Assembly (NCBI RefSeq): GCF_024713945.1
Contig: NC_134683.1
Coordinates: 1,850,501 to 1,914,500 of the forward strand
Direction of reading: 5' to 3'
DNA from: Dermatophagoides farinae
Taxonomy: Eukaryota; Arthropoda; Arachnida; Sarcoptiformes; Pyroglyphidae
Length of the DNA stretch: 64,000 nt
The notes below the pieces were generated by a model. That model was not told the origin of the DNA and ran no database searches. It worked only from the letters and a program-made list of their open reading frames with translations. Every line of letters begins with the position of its first letter. The stretch's first letter is position 1. Below, piece after piece: positions 13,210 through 26,636 of the stretch. The translations under genes were made by a program, and so were the position numbers.

Positions 13210-16200
13210 GTTTGTTTTTTTTTTGTTTTTTTATTCCGCATTTTATTCAACTCTAATTATTGAATAAACATGAGCACAGACACACACACACAAATATAAA
13301 CGTTATACAATCAGAATACATTAATCTGTACACAAACAAAAACAAAACAAAAAAAAAATCTACAGATTCATGTCAAATTCAATGAATTATAGTCAACTGG
13401 AACGCCAACAACAACAACAACAACAACGACAGAATTGAATTCTATAATTCTATTTCTTTACTAATAGTAATAATTAGATTTTAACCAAATTCAAACTAAA
13501 AGCCAGCAACCTACATAATCATCATTATCATCATATGTTTTAATGTAATAAAACTTATACATACACACACAGAGAGAGAGAGAGAGAAATGTGAAGTGAA
13601 ACAAATCAAATAATAGAATTGAATCAAAAGAGCAGCAGCAACAGCAGCAGCAATGCTCTTCTATTGTTTCATTTTCATTTAGAATATATTCTTCTAAATT
13701 ACACAGAATACACATTCATCATTGAAAAATAAAATGCACAAAATTAAACTAAACTAAATTTTTTTTTACTAATTAAAGTTGCTGGGCAGAAAGAAAAAAA
13801 TTAGCATCAATAAATCTTCAAAAAAATAGTATATCTGACAATAATAATTTTTTTTAATTGGAAATTATTTTCATTAAGTTTTTTTTTTGAAAAAAAAAAT
13901 AAAATTCAGTGAGATTATGAAATGATGAAAAAAATTCAGACCTAGTCTTTTCGTTTGTGTATGGTTTAAATCCATCCTATAAAATTTGCCTTGTCACATT
14001 GGTGAAAATTTTCATTTTTATTTCTCACATCATCTGATGATGATAATGATGATGATGAAAAACCGTTTTTAAAAAAAATGTGTCAAATACAGTCAATTTA
14101 GCAGTTTTTTTTATTGAACAGTTGCGGTGTTGGCGGTGGTTGGTTGTTATTATTGTCAGTTTCATCATCAACTCTTAAAGTGTTAATTTAGGTGTAATTT
14201 TTGTTGGCTGCTATTGTCACCGTTTTTTTTTTTGAAATGGCGATAAATTTCAATTTTTTTTTCACTTGTCAGTCGACAGTGACACAAAATATAAAAACTT
14301 TTATATTTTTCAGAAATAGAACGCTCTCCATTATATGGTATATATTGAAATATTATTTGCTGATCAATAATTGAACGGATCAATTCAATTTTTTTTTTCG
14401 TTTGTTTGTTTGTTTCGTGCAAGGTCCAAAAAGAACAACAGAAAAAAAAATTTAATTGCTTTTCACTGTTCCCACCATCACCACCGCCACCACCACCACG
14501 AATTTTTCTGACGCCTGTCACTGATATCGATCCAAATTATGTGTGTGTGTGTGGTGTACGGAAAATTTCAAACACGATACAATTTCATTCGATAATTGTC
14601 TTGATTTTTTTTTTCATTATTTATTTATTTTTACTTTATATTCTCTTTCACTGTTTTTTTTCATTTCATGTTTACCAGATTCTACAACGTTTCAATTGGA
14701 AAACAGTATTTTTTCTATACACTGATCATAATGACCGTTCAAAAGGTCATTCACTTTGTTATTTTTCATTAGCATCAGTTTTCATGTCAATGGGACCAAA
14801 AGCAGTGGAATTGAAACGTAGTTTTGATGAAGAACAAGAATTTGCTTATGAAGATTATCTTCAAGATGCATCAATGAAATCAAGAAGTAAGTGGACAATT
14901 TGTTTTGTTAAATTCTTCGGGAACAATTCTGTTTTGTCATAATTAAAATTTGATTTCTGGCATGTCGAATCATGCCCATTCCTGTGAAAATTATCAAAAA
15001 AAAAATAATGTCGAAAAATGTCGAACGAAATCAAACAAGAATCGTGTTGAAAACGAAAACCAATTGAAAATACTTGTAAAACGAATTCAGTGGCTGTAAT
15101 GTTTTGTTGTTTTTTTTTTCGTTTGTGGAAACCATTCTACAATTCCGTTTACTAATTATACTAATTTTTTTTCTTTTTCTTCTTTCCTTTTTTTTCATTT
15201 CTTTCACTTTGTCTCTCTGTAAAAAAAACCATAATAATAATTACCCAGTAATCATAATGTGTGCCAAAAAAGAGACCGTCCGCAAGATAATGATTGCTGC
15301 CTATCAACTAAAAATGATTCAAACTGGTGAATATGTATTCATCAATGTTGAATTGACTACAGGGTGAGTGGTTTTCATATTCTTTCCACAATATTTCCTC
15401 TTTTTTTCCAAAAAAAAACATTCAACTTCCGGCAAACTCGTTATAATTATCATCATCATTTTTATTCCTTTGAATTTTCCAATCCATGTTTTTTTTCTTG
15501 TTTCTCTATCTATTACAAAGTCATAACATAGAAAAACTTTTTAGTTCATTGTTTAATGATGCTGTGTATGTGTGTGTGTGTGTGGAATCCATGTTTTTCC
15601 AAATGAAAAACATTTTATGCTAGTTTAAAATTGAAAAAAAAAGTTTTTTTTCTATTAGCGATAACAAACGGAAAAAAAGAGAGGAAAATTAGACACATTT
15701 TGTTACATGTCCACATGTTAGCCACAAAAATTTTAATGTTTTTTTTTCGCTTCCATTATTTTTATTTTTTTATTTTTTTTTCTAAATCAGGTTGGATGCT
15801 GCACAACGTCCTTGGGAACGTGAAGATGATACAATGGAAAATAATTTCATTGCAAAAGAAGCTTATACAGCATTGATACGTGTTACACCGAAAATGCCTC
15901 AAACATCTACTATTAATTCATTTCTAGAATCTGTACAGAAAATTGCACGTGATGAATTTGATATTAATTATGGACGTGAAGAGGTTCGTTTGTTATAACA
16001 TCATATAATTTGGATATAATTATGATTTTTTTTCCCCTGAAAAAAAAAATCATAGGTTAGCACATATGTAACAGCATTCCACGAAGCGGTTCATATATAT
16101 GCATTGGGATTGAATGACACATTATCTGAAGGTCATCATGTAATTAATGGAACAATGATAACGAGAAAAATCTGGAATCGTACATTTACCGGTATTGCTG

Positions 16201-19200
16201 GCAATGTAACCATCGATTCAAATGGTGATCGATTAGTTGATTATACATTGTTCGATATGAATCCAATAACCGGTGATTTTGAAGCCGTAATGATCTTTGA
16301 TTCATTATCACAACAATTTTTTGAAGTTGAAGGAAAAAAAATTCATTGGCCAAATAATCGTGAAGGTCCACCACCGGATACACCACCATGCGGATTTGAA
16401 GGCGAACTTTGTCTCGCTGAAGCTGAATTACGATCACAATTAGTATTGATCATCACTGCCGTGGTTTTATCATTTTTATTATTATTTTTATTTGTCGTAT
16501 TTATTCTTGTTTATCGCCATTATCGATTGGAAGCTGAACTTGCATCGATGACATGGAAAATTCGTTGTGAAGATATTGTCACTGCAAGTTCAGATATGAT
16601 GTATATGGCTAAAATTGGTTCACGTATGAGTCTAGCTAGGGTATGTATTTTTGTTTTCAAAAAAAAAAAATTTTTTTCTTGTTTTGATCGATCCAAATCT
16701 AAATTTTTTTTTTTGTATAGACCTCATTATCATCAGATACAATGCCATTAATGAATGGAACAAGAAATATTTGTGGCCAAAATTCATTACCAAGAAATGG
16801 TATCTATCGTGGTGTTTTGGTTTCATTGAAACCAATTGAAAAACAACGTATCGAGCTAACACGATTATTATTGATTGAATTAAAAAATGTAAGATGATAT
16901 GATACGAGAAAGAGAAAAAAACACATATGACTAAAAATACAAAGAATTTGAAAGAATTCCTATTTTATTCTTGTTTAACGTGAATGATTCAATTTCAATT
17001 TGTCATTTTTCTTATTCTCTTTTTTTTGTTTTTTTTTTTTTGTAGATGAAAAATTTACAACATAATCATTTAGTTACATTTATTGGTGCTTGTATTGATC
17101 AACCACATGCATCATTTCTTGTAACAGAATATTGTCCTAAAGGTTCTTTACAAGATATACTTGAAAATGATGAAATAAAATTAGATTGGATGTTTCGTTA
17201 TTCATTGATGCATGATATTATTAAAGGTATGGCATATCTACATTCCAGCGAAATGCATGTACATGGTAATCTTAAATCATCAAATTGTGTGGTCGACAGT
17301 CGATTTGTGTTGAAAATAACCGATTTTGGTCTTCATTCATTACGACAACAAGATTATACACCTACAAATCGATCACCAATGTTACCACATAATGTTGACG
17401 ATACTCATTATGCATATTGGCGAAGTAAGTTGTTCTTATTGTTTACATTTTTAAAAAAAAAATTAGATTATTCAATCAATCTCAAAAAAACAGCAATTTA
17501 TTTGACAATTATTCATTGGAACTTCATATTCTCAATTTTTTTTCTCATATTCATTGACAAGTTGTTCACTATATGACATATATGATGGTTTCGAAAATGA
17601 CTTGTCTATTTTTGTCGATTCTTTATTCTTACATCAAACCAAAATCAATATTATTATGTTTCGAATGAAATTTTTTTCATGTGTCCAAATTCACAATTCT
17701 TGGATTGTTTTCAGTGAATAATCGATCAATTCTTCAATTCTCATGAACTATGATATCATTTCATTTAGGATTTGTCTTTGAATATTTTTTTTGTTATCAT
17801 AAACATTTTGTTGTTTATATTTTGATTTGTGCAAAAGTTTTGATAGTCAGTAGCCTTATCAGGATTTTTTTTCCTCTATCATGACCAATTTATTGATCGA
17901 TTTATTCTTTCATTGATTCTATTTCATTCAAACTATAGTTGTATTTTGAAAATGATCGAGATGATACTACTGGAAAAGCAAAAAAAAATCTTGAAAAAAA
18001 TGGCTTTAGGCTTTTGATGACCATTATATGAAGCGAACATCATCATAATCATCGACATTCATTTTTTTTTTCGTATGTCGATTTTCCGGATCATTTTCTT
18101 TTCAAAAGTTTTCTTTCTTCTGTTTACACTATTATCAAGAATTTTTCCATATTTCAAACCAAATTCAAACAAGAAGGAAAAAAATAAAATAAAATGGACC
18201 TTGGGTCTTTTCAAAACAAAAAAAAAATTCAGAGCAATAACAGGAAATCATTTTATCATCCATTAAGAATTGAAAAAAAAATAAATGTAATTGAAAGTAG
18301 AAAGAAAAAAAAAATTTAATGATTATGATGATGGCTATTTTGAATGAATGAATGAAAAAAAAAACTTTTATTATGCAAATTGCTTCATTTTATTATAATT
18401 TTTCTCTCTCTCTCTCGCTTTCTGAAACGAGGTATCATTTTCAATGATGATGATGATCATGATCATCATAATAATTTGTTTTTTTTCATTCATTCATTCC
18501 TTCAATTTCAATTTGGAATAAATTTATGTTGTTTTTTTTGTTTTTTGTTTGAAAATATAGAAAAATTATGGACAGCACCGGAACTATTACGATTGTGGCT
18601 TAAATCATCTGAATGTAATGATAATAAACAAATACAGCAATTACATTCACAATTCATGCATGGTACACAGAAAGGTATTGTATGGTGTATGGTGCCAATA
18701 ATAATAATAATAATAACATGGCCAATGGCCATAAATTATTCATAATAATCATTCTGATTGATTGATTGATTGATTCTATTTTGATTTTATGGTTCAATTG
18801 TTTTTGGTGTTTTCCTATTCGATTTTTGAATGATTGGACAATTTTTTTGATCGAAATTTTTTTTTTCTTTCCATTTCATTCATTCATGATAATGACCTTT
18901 AGGCGATGTCTATAGTTTTGCAATCATTTTACATGAAATCATTCTACGACAAGGCGTATTTTATTTGGGTGAAGAAAATACTCAAAGTCCAAGAGGTAAG
19001 AATAAGAAAATAAGAAATTGTCTAAACGATTGAATTTGTTATGATTGATTGATTGTGTTTTTATTATTCATTGAAAATGTTTAACTTTGTTTGATTTTTT
19101 TTCTCTTTTCTCTTTTCTGTTTGTTTCGTTTCGTTTGTAGATATCATTTACCAACTTGCCAATAATAATGGAAATAATTCAACAGAACATTCAACATCAC

Positions 19201-20214
19201 CATTACTACTACGGCCATTATTAGAAGAACATATGGCCGATGAAGCCGTATTACAAATGGTACGACGATGTTGGCATGAAGATCCAAATGAACGGCCAGA
19301 TTTTGTATCATTACAATCAATCATTCGTCGGATCAATAAGTAATTATTATTATTTTATATTATATTCATAACATAATGATTTCGTGTTGTGCAAATTGTT
19401 TTGCATATAGTTTTTATTTTCAATTCTTGTTTGTGTTTTTTTTTTTTTTTGAACAGAATATTAAAGTAAATTGCAATATTATGACAATTTGATGATTTTG
19501 TTTTCAAGATTAATGATGATGATTTGATTAACAAGAATGATATTAATGATGATGATGGTGATATGAATTCACAAGAATTCACATAGAACATAGATTGAGA
19601 TCACGAATATTCTGTGGCTTTTAGGGCGTTGTCAAACGCAAACACACACACACACACAAACGATCATTTGAGATAAAATGGTTTTCTTTTTTTCACTGTT
19701 AATTTGAAATGAAAATCTGATAATCTACAATTTGAGCAACGGTTGTTTTGGTAGAAGAAATTCCGTATTTTAAATCATTTTTGATTTAAATTAACAAACG
19801 CACACACATACACAAAATGATCGTGAATCTCATGAGAATAAAACGAACCCTTTTTTTCGATTTATTATGCATTTAGTCCAAAAAAAATTGTTATTGTTTA
19901 TCGTTAAATTTTCAAACACAATTTAGCCTTTGATTTTGTTAACTTTCTTTTCCCAATCATCCATTACCACAGTTAGTAGTGACAAATTCATGCAAAATAG
20001 AGAAAAAGAATGGAAACGAATTTTTATTGTTATGTGAACGAAAGTGGAAAAAAGTTCATAAGAATTTTTTTTTTTGAAAGTTTTTTCATTCACTTCAATT
20101 AAATGTTAATTTGTGTTTTTCTTTTTCAACAAAAAAAAAAATCGTTTAAAATTCATTTACGTATACAACAAAAACGAAAATTTCAATGAATAAATGTTGT
20201 TGATGATGATAATA

Positions 20215-20250
<36 letters not shown>

Positions 20251-22026
20251 GAAAAGGACTCTTGGGTATTCTGAATAAATTGTCTGGGACATATATTCAA
20301 ACACAATAAACAACGGCAACAAAAGGAAAAAGTAGAAAAAGTAGGAAAAAAAATCATGATCATGTCAATAAAAGAATCGGAAATCTTTGATTCTTGATTG
20401 AAAAGCATTATTTTATTTGAAAATGCTGATATCTATATCATGAATGTGTGAGTGTGAGTGAATTTTTTTGTGAACAAATGAAAATAATGAGAATGATCGA
20501 TCGATCAATTCAATGAGATTTTCAAGGGGATACAATGACAAAACAAAAAAAAATTCGTATTAATTTGTTCCTCAAATTCTCTAGTTTCAAACTGAATTCA
20601 ATTGAAACGAAACGAAATTCTATTCTTTGTGTCCAAATAACATTGATCCACATTTTTAATTTGACTGTACGATTTGTACTAGATTTCATCATCATCATCA
20701 TCATCAATTTCGAATCCGTATATATATGGTTTCATTTCGTTAATAATTATGATGATGATGATGATGATGAGAATACTTAAAAATGGTGGGAAAACAATTT
20801 TCTTTTCATTTGTTTCGTTCCATATCAATCAATAATAAGCCATTAATCAATCTATTTCTATTTCTTTTTGTTGTTTTTGTTGTTGTTGTTGTTGTTGTAT
20901 TTCAGAGAAAATGAAAGTTCAAATATATTGGACAATCTACTTAAACGTATGGAACAATATGCCACCAATTTAGAATCATTAGTACAAGAACGTACAGCCG
21001 ATTATCTGGAAGAAAAACGTAAAGCTGAAGATTTACTATATCAATTGTTGCCAAAGTAAGTAATAGTTTTAAATTGGAATGAAAATGAAAAAAAATTGAT
21101 TTTGAAATGTTGTTTTTGTTTTCATCATCTATAGATCGGTAGCCAGCCAATTGATTAGTGGTGAATCAGTTCGTGCTGAAGCATATGATTCAGTGACTAT
21201 TTATTTTTCCGATATTGTTGGTTTCACTAATATATCGGCACAAAGTACACCGATGCAAGTTGTAAATCTACTCAATGATCTTTATACATGTTTTGATTCG
21301 ATTCTGGAGAATTTTGATGTATATAAAGTAGGAAACAATTGGTGATGCTTATATGGTTGTATCTGGCGTACCAGTACGAAATGGTGAACGTCATGGTGGT
21401 GAAATTGCACGAATGTCATTGGCATTGTTGAATGCTGTACGATCATTTAAGATTAGACATCGTCCTGATGAAAAACTAATGCTAAGAATCGGTATACATA
21501 CTGGTTCTTGTGCTGCTGGTGTTGTTGGTTTAAAAATGCCAAGATATTGTTTATTTGGTGATACTGTCAATACAGCGTCTAGAATGGAATCAACTGGACA
21601 AGGTATGATTTTTATTGATGTAAATTATTCATTTATTAATAATAATAATAATTTTTATGATGATAATAATTAGCCCTTAGGATTCATGTCAGTTCATATA
21701 CGAAAACATTGTTGGATAAATTATCCGAATTCGATCTTGTCCTACGTGGTGAAATTGATGTTAAAGGAAAAGGTAAAATGACTACCTATTGGCTACAGGG
21801 CATGAAAACCAATCATCATCAACATTTAAATGGATCAAATTCGAATGTAGAAAATTGTTGTTGTGATTTAGATTGTATACAGGACATTGGTGATGTATCA
21901 TCATATTCAGAAATACCATCACAAAATTCACAATCAGGTTCACATTATGAGCTTCAACAATTACCACAACAATCCAAACAGCAACCGACAACATTATCAA
22001 CACAACAAGGATTCATCGATAAATAA
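11860..22026 (+). CDS. Receptor-type (membrane) guanylyl cyclase, natriuretic peptide receptor-like; reading frame broken in the cyclase domain
   Basis: Role by family: a single-pass plasma-membrane receptor that makes cGMP from GTP when a peptide binds outside. I traced 13 coding exons: 11860-13209, 14679-14886, 15249-15363, 15791-15983, 16056-16640, 16721-16888, 17046-17424, 18561-18674, 18903-18995, 19141-19339, 20906-21055, 21135-21602 and 21674-22026. All introns are GT-AG and all phases fit. The sum is 4,375 nt, one base more than 1,458 codons. Domain order: low-complexity N-terminus (residues 1-310), ANF-type ligand-binding domain (~311-740), one TM helix (~749-775), kinase-homology domain (~800-1130), coiled coil (~1135-1185), class III cyclase (~1195-1385) and a Gln/Ser-rich tail. 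The kinase domain has DFG but HGN in place of HRD, the usual pseudokinase form in this family. The extra G at 21331-21332 makes a stop at 21343-21345; it is either an assembly error or a true lesion. The start codon is uncertain. The closest subtype is probably the arthropod NPR-like group, not an odorant or retinal cyclase. Confidence 0.88.
14679..14886 (+). CDS. Guanylyl cyclase exon 2 (ligand-binding domain)
   Basis: Reads [18 protein letters not shown]... and continues the ectodomain. Acceptor is ccag at 14675-14678 and donor is gtaagt at 14887. It ends in phase 1 and joins exon 3 through an Ile codon. Confidence 0.9.
15249..15363 (+). CDS. Guanylyl cyclase exon 3 (ligand-binding domain)
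   Basis: Contains [18 protein letters not shown] and EYVFINVEL, typical of the central ANF-receptor region. Acceptor is cccag; donor is gtgagt at 15364. Confidence 0.88.
15791..15983 (+). CDS. Guanylyl cyclase exon 4 (ligand-binding domain)
   Basis: Opens [13 protein letters not shown] and runs to NYGREE. Acceptor is atcag, donor is gttcgt at 15984, and the next intron is only 72 bp. Confidence 0.9.
16056..16640 (+). CDS. Guanylyl cyclase exon 5 (end of ectodomain, TM helix, juxtamembrane)
   Basis: 195 codons in phase 0. Begins [21 protein letters not shown], a hallmark of the ANF receptor fold. Near the end a run of about 27 hydrophobic residues ([10 protein letters not shown]... to ...FILVY) is the membrane helix, followed by the basic juxtamembrane [10 protein letters not shown]. 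Two Cys just before the helix (CGFEGELC) could form a disulfide loop. Confidence 0.95.
16721..16888 (+). CDS. Guanylyl cyclase exon 6 (start of kinase-homology domain)
   Basis: 56 codons in phase 0. The [11 protein letters not shown] segment aligns with the nucleotide-binding lysine strand and is followed by [16 protein letters not shown], which is characteristic of receptor cyclases. Confidence 0.92.
17046..17424 (+). CDS. Guanylyl cyclase exon 7 (kinase-homology domain core)
   Basis: Contains [46 protein letters not shown] and KITDFG. HGN in place of HRD removes the catalytic aspartate, as expected for this regulatory pseudokinase. It ends in phase 1 at gtaagt (17425). Confidence 0.95.
18561..18674 (+). 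CDS. Guanylyl cyclase exon 8 (kinase-homology domain)
   Basis: Joins exon 7 to read [13 protein letters not shown], the APE-like motif of receptor cyclases. The loop after it ([15 protein letters not shown]) is less conserved. Confidence 0.93.
18903..18995 (+). CDS. Guanylyl cyclase exon 9 (kinase-homology domain)
   Basis: Reads [18 protein letters not shown], the helix-F region. The donor is gtaag at 18996 and exon 9 ends in phase 1. Confidence 0.93.
19141..19339 (+). CDS. Guanylyl cyclase exon 10 (end of kinase-homology domain)
   Basis: Contains [14 protein letters not shown], the kinase C-lobe signature. The donor gtaatt at 19340 sits so that unspliced RNA reads AAG TAA and stops at once. 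Confidence 0.92.
20201..20250. repeat. (GAT)n tract inside the longest cyclase intron
   Basis: GAT units with a few AAT interruptions, within the 1,566-bp intron between exons 10 and 11. Confidence 0.85.
20906..21055 (+). CDS. Guanylyl cyclase exon 11 (coiled-coil linker)
   Basis: Reads [21 protein letters not shown]...[15 protein letters not shown], the dimerising signalling helix before the cyclase domain in all receptor guanylyl cyclases. Confidence 0.95.
21135..21602 (+). CDS. Guanylyl cyclase exon 12 (catalytic core, contains 1-bp frameshift)
   Basis: Before the break it reads YFSDIVGFT (first metal-binding Asp) and ends at FDVYKV; after it the frame resumes at [11 protein letters not shown] (second metal Asp) and runs through [23 protein letters not shown]. 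An extra G at 21331 or 21332 (gta-gg-aaaca) replaces the expected Glu codon frame and gives NNW-stop at 21343-21345. With 467 rather than 468 nt this exon restores the whole gene to an exact multiple of three. Confidence 0.93.
21674..22026 (+). CDS. Guanylyl cyclase exon 13 (end of cyclase domain and C-terminal tail)
   Basis: The intron before it is 71 bp. Opens [17 protein letters not shown], then [16 protein letters not shown] closes the cyclase domain. The last ~75 residues are a Cys-, Ser- and Gln-rich low-complexity tail ending FIDK with TAA at 22024-22026. Confidence 0.9.
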
Positions 22027-22238
22027 TAATTCTTCTTCTCCACCAACAAATCTCCCAACAACAGCTTAACCAAATTCCAAAGTACCGATCCAGAAAAAAA
22101 AATATTAATTTCAACATCCAACATCATCATATTCGAACCTTGTGATTTACCTTATTATTATTGTTTATTCAATCCTCTATCTTGTTATCATTAATCATCG
22201 TTATTATAATTATGTTTTTTTGGTTGTTGTTGTTGTAA

Positions 22239-22248
22239 AATAAATAAA
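22239..22248 (+). promoter_or_regulatory. Polyadenylation signal of the guanylyl cyclase gene
   Basis: Two overlapping AATAAA hexamers 213-222 bp after the stop codon, the first such signal in the 3' flank. Confidence 0.6.
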
Positions 22249-23201
22249 TTTTTAAAAAATCACTAACTTTTATAACGACATCTATTATTGAGAATTTCAT
22301 TTACAAGCTAACTAAAGTCACCAAAAGATGGCGTTAATCTATTTCGAATTTCATAATTTTCACAAAAAAAAAAAAATAAATTAAAGAATTTATATCAAAG
22401 CAAACCATTTGTGATCCATGATAATTTGCGTGACAAAATACGAGAAAACGAAAAATTTCCGCTTCTGTTCACTATCTATATCCAATTTGAACTTTGAACC
22501 GAACTGTTTGATTTTCATATTTTGTTCGGATAGATCTAGATCAAACATCATATATGATTCATTGATAGATGAAACCATAACTACTGTTTGTTATTTCAAG
22601 TCTATAATATTCATCAACCATCATCAGCCATCATCATTCAATTTTCTATTTATTTATGTCTAGTTTGTTTGTTTGTTTATTTGGACATGTAATCGAAAAT
22701 GATTGGACAATTCATACAAACAAACAAACAAACATAAACTGAAAAAAGTTAGCGAAAAAGAAAGAAATAAACAAAACACAAACTATTATTGTAGCTGATT
22801 TTTGATCTCCTATGTACTAATAACCGCCCAAAAATTTATATTTTCAAAATGATAAATTCACACACACACAAACACACACACAAATGAAAGGAAATGAGAC
22901 AAACAAACCAGAATGAATTCAATGAAATGTTATATGTTGTTAACAACATTACAACTTTGCTCTTTGACTTTGTAATAAACATTTATTATTCGAATGGTAA
23001 ATATTTGTCCGGACTCCGGATGATCAATTTTGATCATCATCATCATCATCATCATCACCATCAACAACATTTTGTATGATAGTCCGAATTTTTCGATTTT
23101 CAACATATTTATATCATGACTGATATGGCCATGATTATATTTTGTATATATAAATGGAATTGTTAATTTAGAAACGCCAGAAAAAAAATGAATAAAAAAA
23201 C

Positions 23202-23202
23202 C

Positions 23203-23242
<40 letters not shown>
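23202..23242. repeat. (CAA)13 microsatellite
   Basis: Uninterrupted CAA trinucleotides in non-coding DNA. Confidence 0.9.
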
Positions 23243-26200
23243 TTCATTTGAATACAAAAAAAACATTTTTCTCATTCATTTCAAATGAATGGAAAATCTA
23301 TTCTCATCATCATCATCAATAAATTTATGTAATTCATTCATATTCTCATTGTTGTATATGTGTGTGTGTGTGTTTACATTCAATTTTCGTTTATGAAATC
23401 AGTGAATAATTTTTTTTTTTAACTTTTTGATTTGTCATCTAATTTGACCGATATTCACAGTAAATATATACTGGTTTGAAAAGAAGAAAGCAAAAAAAAA
23501 ATCAATTGAAAATAGCAAAATAATAACAATTAGCTGTAAGCACGGAAATCTTGTTTGTTTGTTTGTTTGTTTATGGAAAACTTTCTAAATTTAGAAAACT
23601 AACCAACAACAAACAAATGAATGATGATGAATGTCAAATGATGATGATGTTTGGTTGTTCTTTTCGCCCTTTTCTCTCCATTTTTTTTCCTCAATCGAAT
23701 AATACATACTGAAATCACACACACACACACACAAATATCAATTCGATTAAGGTGTAATCTTGATCTTCAGGTAAAAAAAAAATCAAGAACACTCGATAGA
23801 TAAAACCGAGAAATAAATACCAAAAAAAAAAAAAAAAAATGTTTCCATCGCGTGGTTTTCAAACATTTTCATGTGATGATGTGGATGATGATGAAGAGGA
23901 TGATCCTAATTTTTATGATTTTGTTGATTTTTTTTTTGATCAAAAAACAAAATCAAAACATGATATAATAATTGTAGAAAACAATATAAACAATGACAAT
24001 CAGCCAAAACAAAAGTTTATGATCAATTTGTCCTGATTTTCATTGATTTGTTTGTTTTATGTTTGTTTCAAACATTTATTTTACTATAGCAATATGATAA
24101 CATTTGGACATCATATATACAATGACATTAAATATAAATATATCCAACTGTGGTCAACCCGATGGCCATTTATCACATGGCGACAAATTTGATGTTTTCA
24201 TGTTTGATACAAAACTAGATCATCATCATCATCATCATCAATACATCAATGACCTAAACATACATACAGATTGAGAGAGAGAGAGAGAGAGAGAATAATT
24301 CATTCATTTTCATGAAACAAAATGCGTAGGTAAGATTCAAAATCAAAAGTAAAAAAAAAAATTCAAAATGATATGATCGGATTAGATTTTGATAATTTCA
24401 AAAAAAAAATAAATAAATAAATAAATAACATGATCCACATTTGGGTGTTGCTGTCATTTTTTTTTCTCTCATCAATTATCATCAGTTGTCAAATAGGAAT
24501 TGTCAAAAAAAAAATGTAAACATTAAGGTCATCATCATCTTCAATTGAATTTCTCATCATAATCATCATGAATGTGATCAAGATAAAGAATTTGTTCGTC
24601 ATTTCATCATCATCATCATCATCATAATCATTATGGATAGCGCAGAAAAAAAAGATAAGCTTGGTGGAACAAAAAAAAAAAAAAAGTTCCCACCAACGCA
24701 AAAACAGTTTTTCGGGAACAAAGAAACAAACAAACAAAAAAAAATGTCTCAATTATAAAACGTGGACCGTTTGAAAAGATTTATTTCTTTCTAGCGATTT
24801 AATTTGTCATTTTTTTCTTTTTTTTTGTTTGTTCGTTCTGATTCCATTTGATCCAATTTCTCTTTTTCAAATACAATCAATACTGAAAACCGATAAAAAA
24901 AACTGAAAACAAAAATTAAAAAAAAAATAATAAATGAAATTAACCAACACCTGCGCAATATTATCATCATAAGACATTGAATTTGTCATTGGAATAAAAA
25001 AAAATCAATCCTTTGAACTTTGTTCAACATCATCATCATAATCATCATTGGGATAAGGATCCAAGTGCTGGTGATCATTAGTAATAGTAAAACTGAATGA
25101 CAATTATATAGAAAAGTCAATGCGTAGGTTTGTTTGAATGGTTAGCAGAGATTAATAACGAAAGAAAAAAAACTAATTAATCATTGCAAATCATTTTTTT
25201 TTGATTAATTATTATAATAATAATGATGATCATCTTCTCAACGGGGATGAAATGAATGGAATTGAAAAATTGAATGAATGAATGGATGAATGGATTCAAT
25301 TTTTCTATTGATGATCGATCCAAGAACGATCCAAATTGTTTGATGATTGTTCATGATTCAAAAAAAAATAAAATAAAATTTTATGCTGAAAATAACAAAC
25401 CGAATGTAAAAACCATTAATTTCATTCATGTTTTCAACAATTTTTTTTTCATTTGTTTTATAATTTTGAAATTTTCTGAACAACGATATGTTGTGTGTGT
25501 GTGTGTGATGATGATTCAACTATAAATATGAGAATCTAAATTGAAAGGGCTATGGCTATGAAAAAAAAAGACAAAAATGAATTTTTTTTTGTTTTGTTTT
25601 GTTTCTTGAATCCAAAATTTTTCATCATCATCATCATTATCTTGTTGAATGAAAAAAAACCGAACAAAAAAAATCCAATAAATCACTATGAAAATGTTTT
25701 CCATTCATTCATTTATCATCAAAACAATTATCACATTTTTCATCTGTATGATTTCATTTATTTCATTCATTTCATTTCTGGAAATAAAATAAAATTTACA
25801 TTCAATAGATTTCATCATCATCATCATTCTTCTGTTTATTTTGCCAAAAAAATAAATAAATTTTTCTTTTGACGTTTTTTGCTGATCATTTCGACGCGGA
25901 AAAAAAACATTCACACATTAACACATAAAACACACACACACACGCAGACACATACACAAACACATTGGGAAAAAAAATCATGTTCCATTTGACCATCGTG
26001 ATGATAAATTATCCTTTACATGGTACACAGACAGAGACACATACACACACACACACACACACCACAATTAAGGATATTATCGATTACCAATATTGTATTT
26101 GCTCACGAAATGAACGAAACATTATTATCATTGATGATGGTTTCATCATCATCATAATCATTCCATGATGAATAGAATGAAAATTGAATTTTTAAAAAAA

Positions 26201-26636
26201 AAATAATAATAATAATTCACACAACTGAACCGCAAACAGATTTTTTTTCTCCCATTATTCACGAAATTTAATTCAATTTTTTTTTGTCCAATAAATTTTT
26301 CGTTTTGCATATTCCAAGCATTTGGATGAGATCATCGTGATCCATAATGTGTGTGTATGTGTGTGAGCAAAAACAATGACAAATAGCTCAATAGATCCTA
26401 TTTGTGTGTGTGTGTGTGTGTGTTTGGTCACGAACTGAAAAATTGTTTTTTTTTTCCATAGAATTTGTATGAAAAAATTTTTTTTTCACATGAATTCAAT
26501 TTTTTTTTGTGTGTGTGTGTGTGTCGAAATCAAATTCAAAAAAAAGTGCGTACAACAACAATTGCAATTGGTGGTTGTGTTGGTCGGAAATCCAAAAAAA
26601 AAAAAAAAGAAAAACAACCACTTTTCATATATATCA

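Noticed and set aside
23839-24036. 65-aa acidic frame starting MFPSRGFQTF
   Set aside because: Slightly protein-like, but short, no splice context and no recognisable motif.
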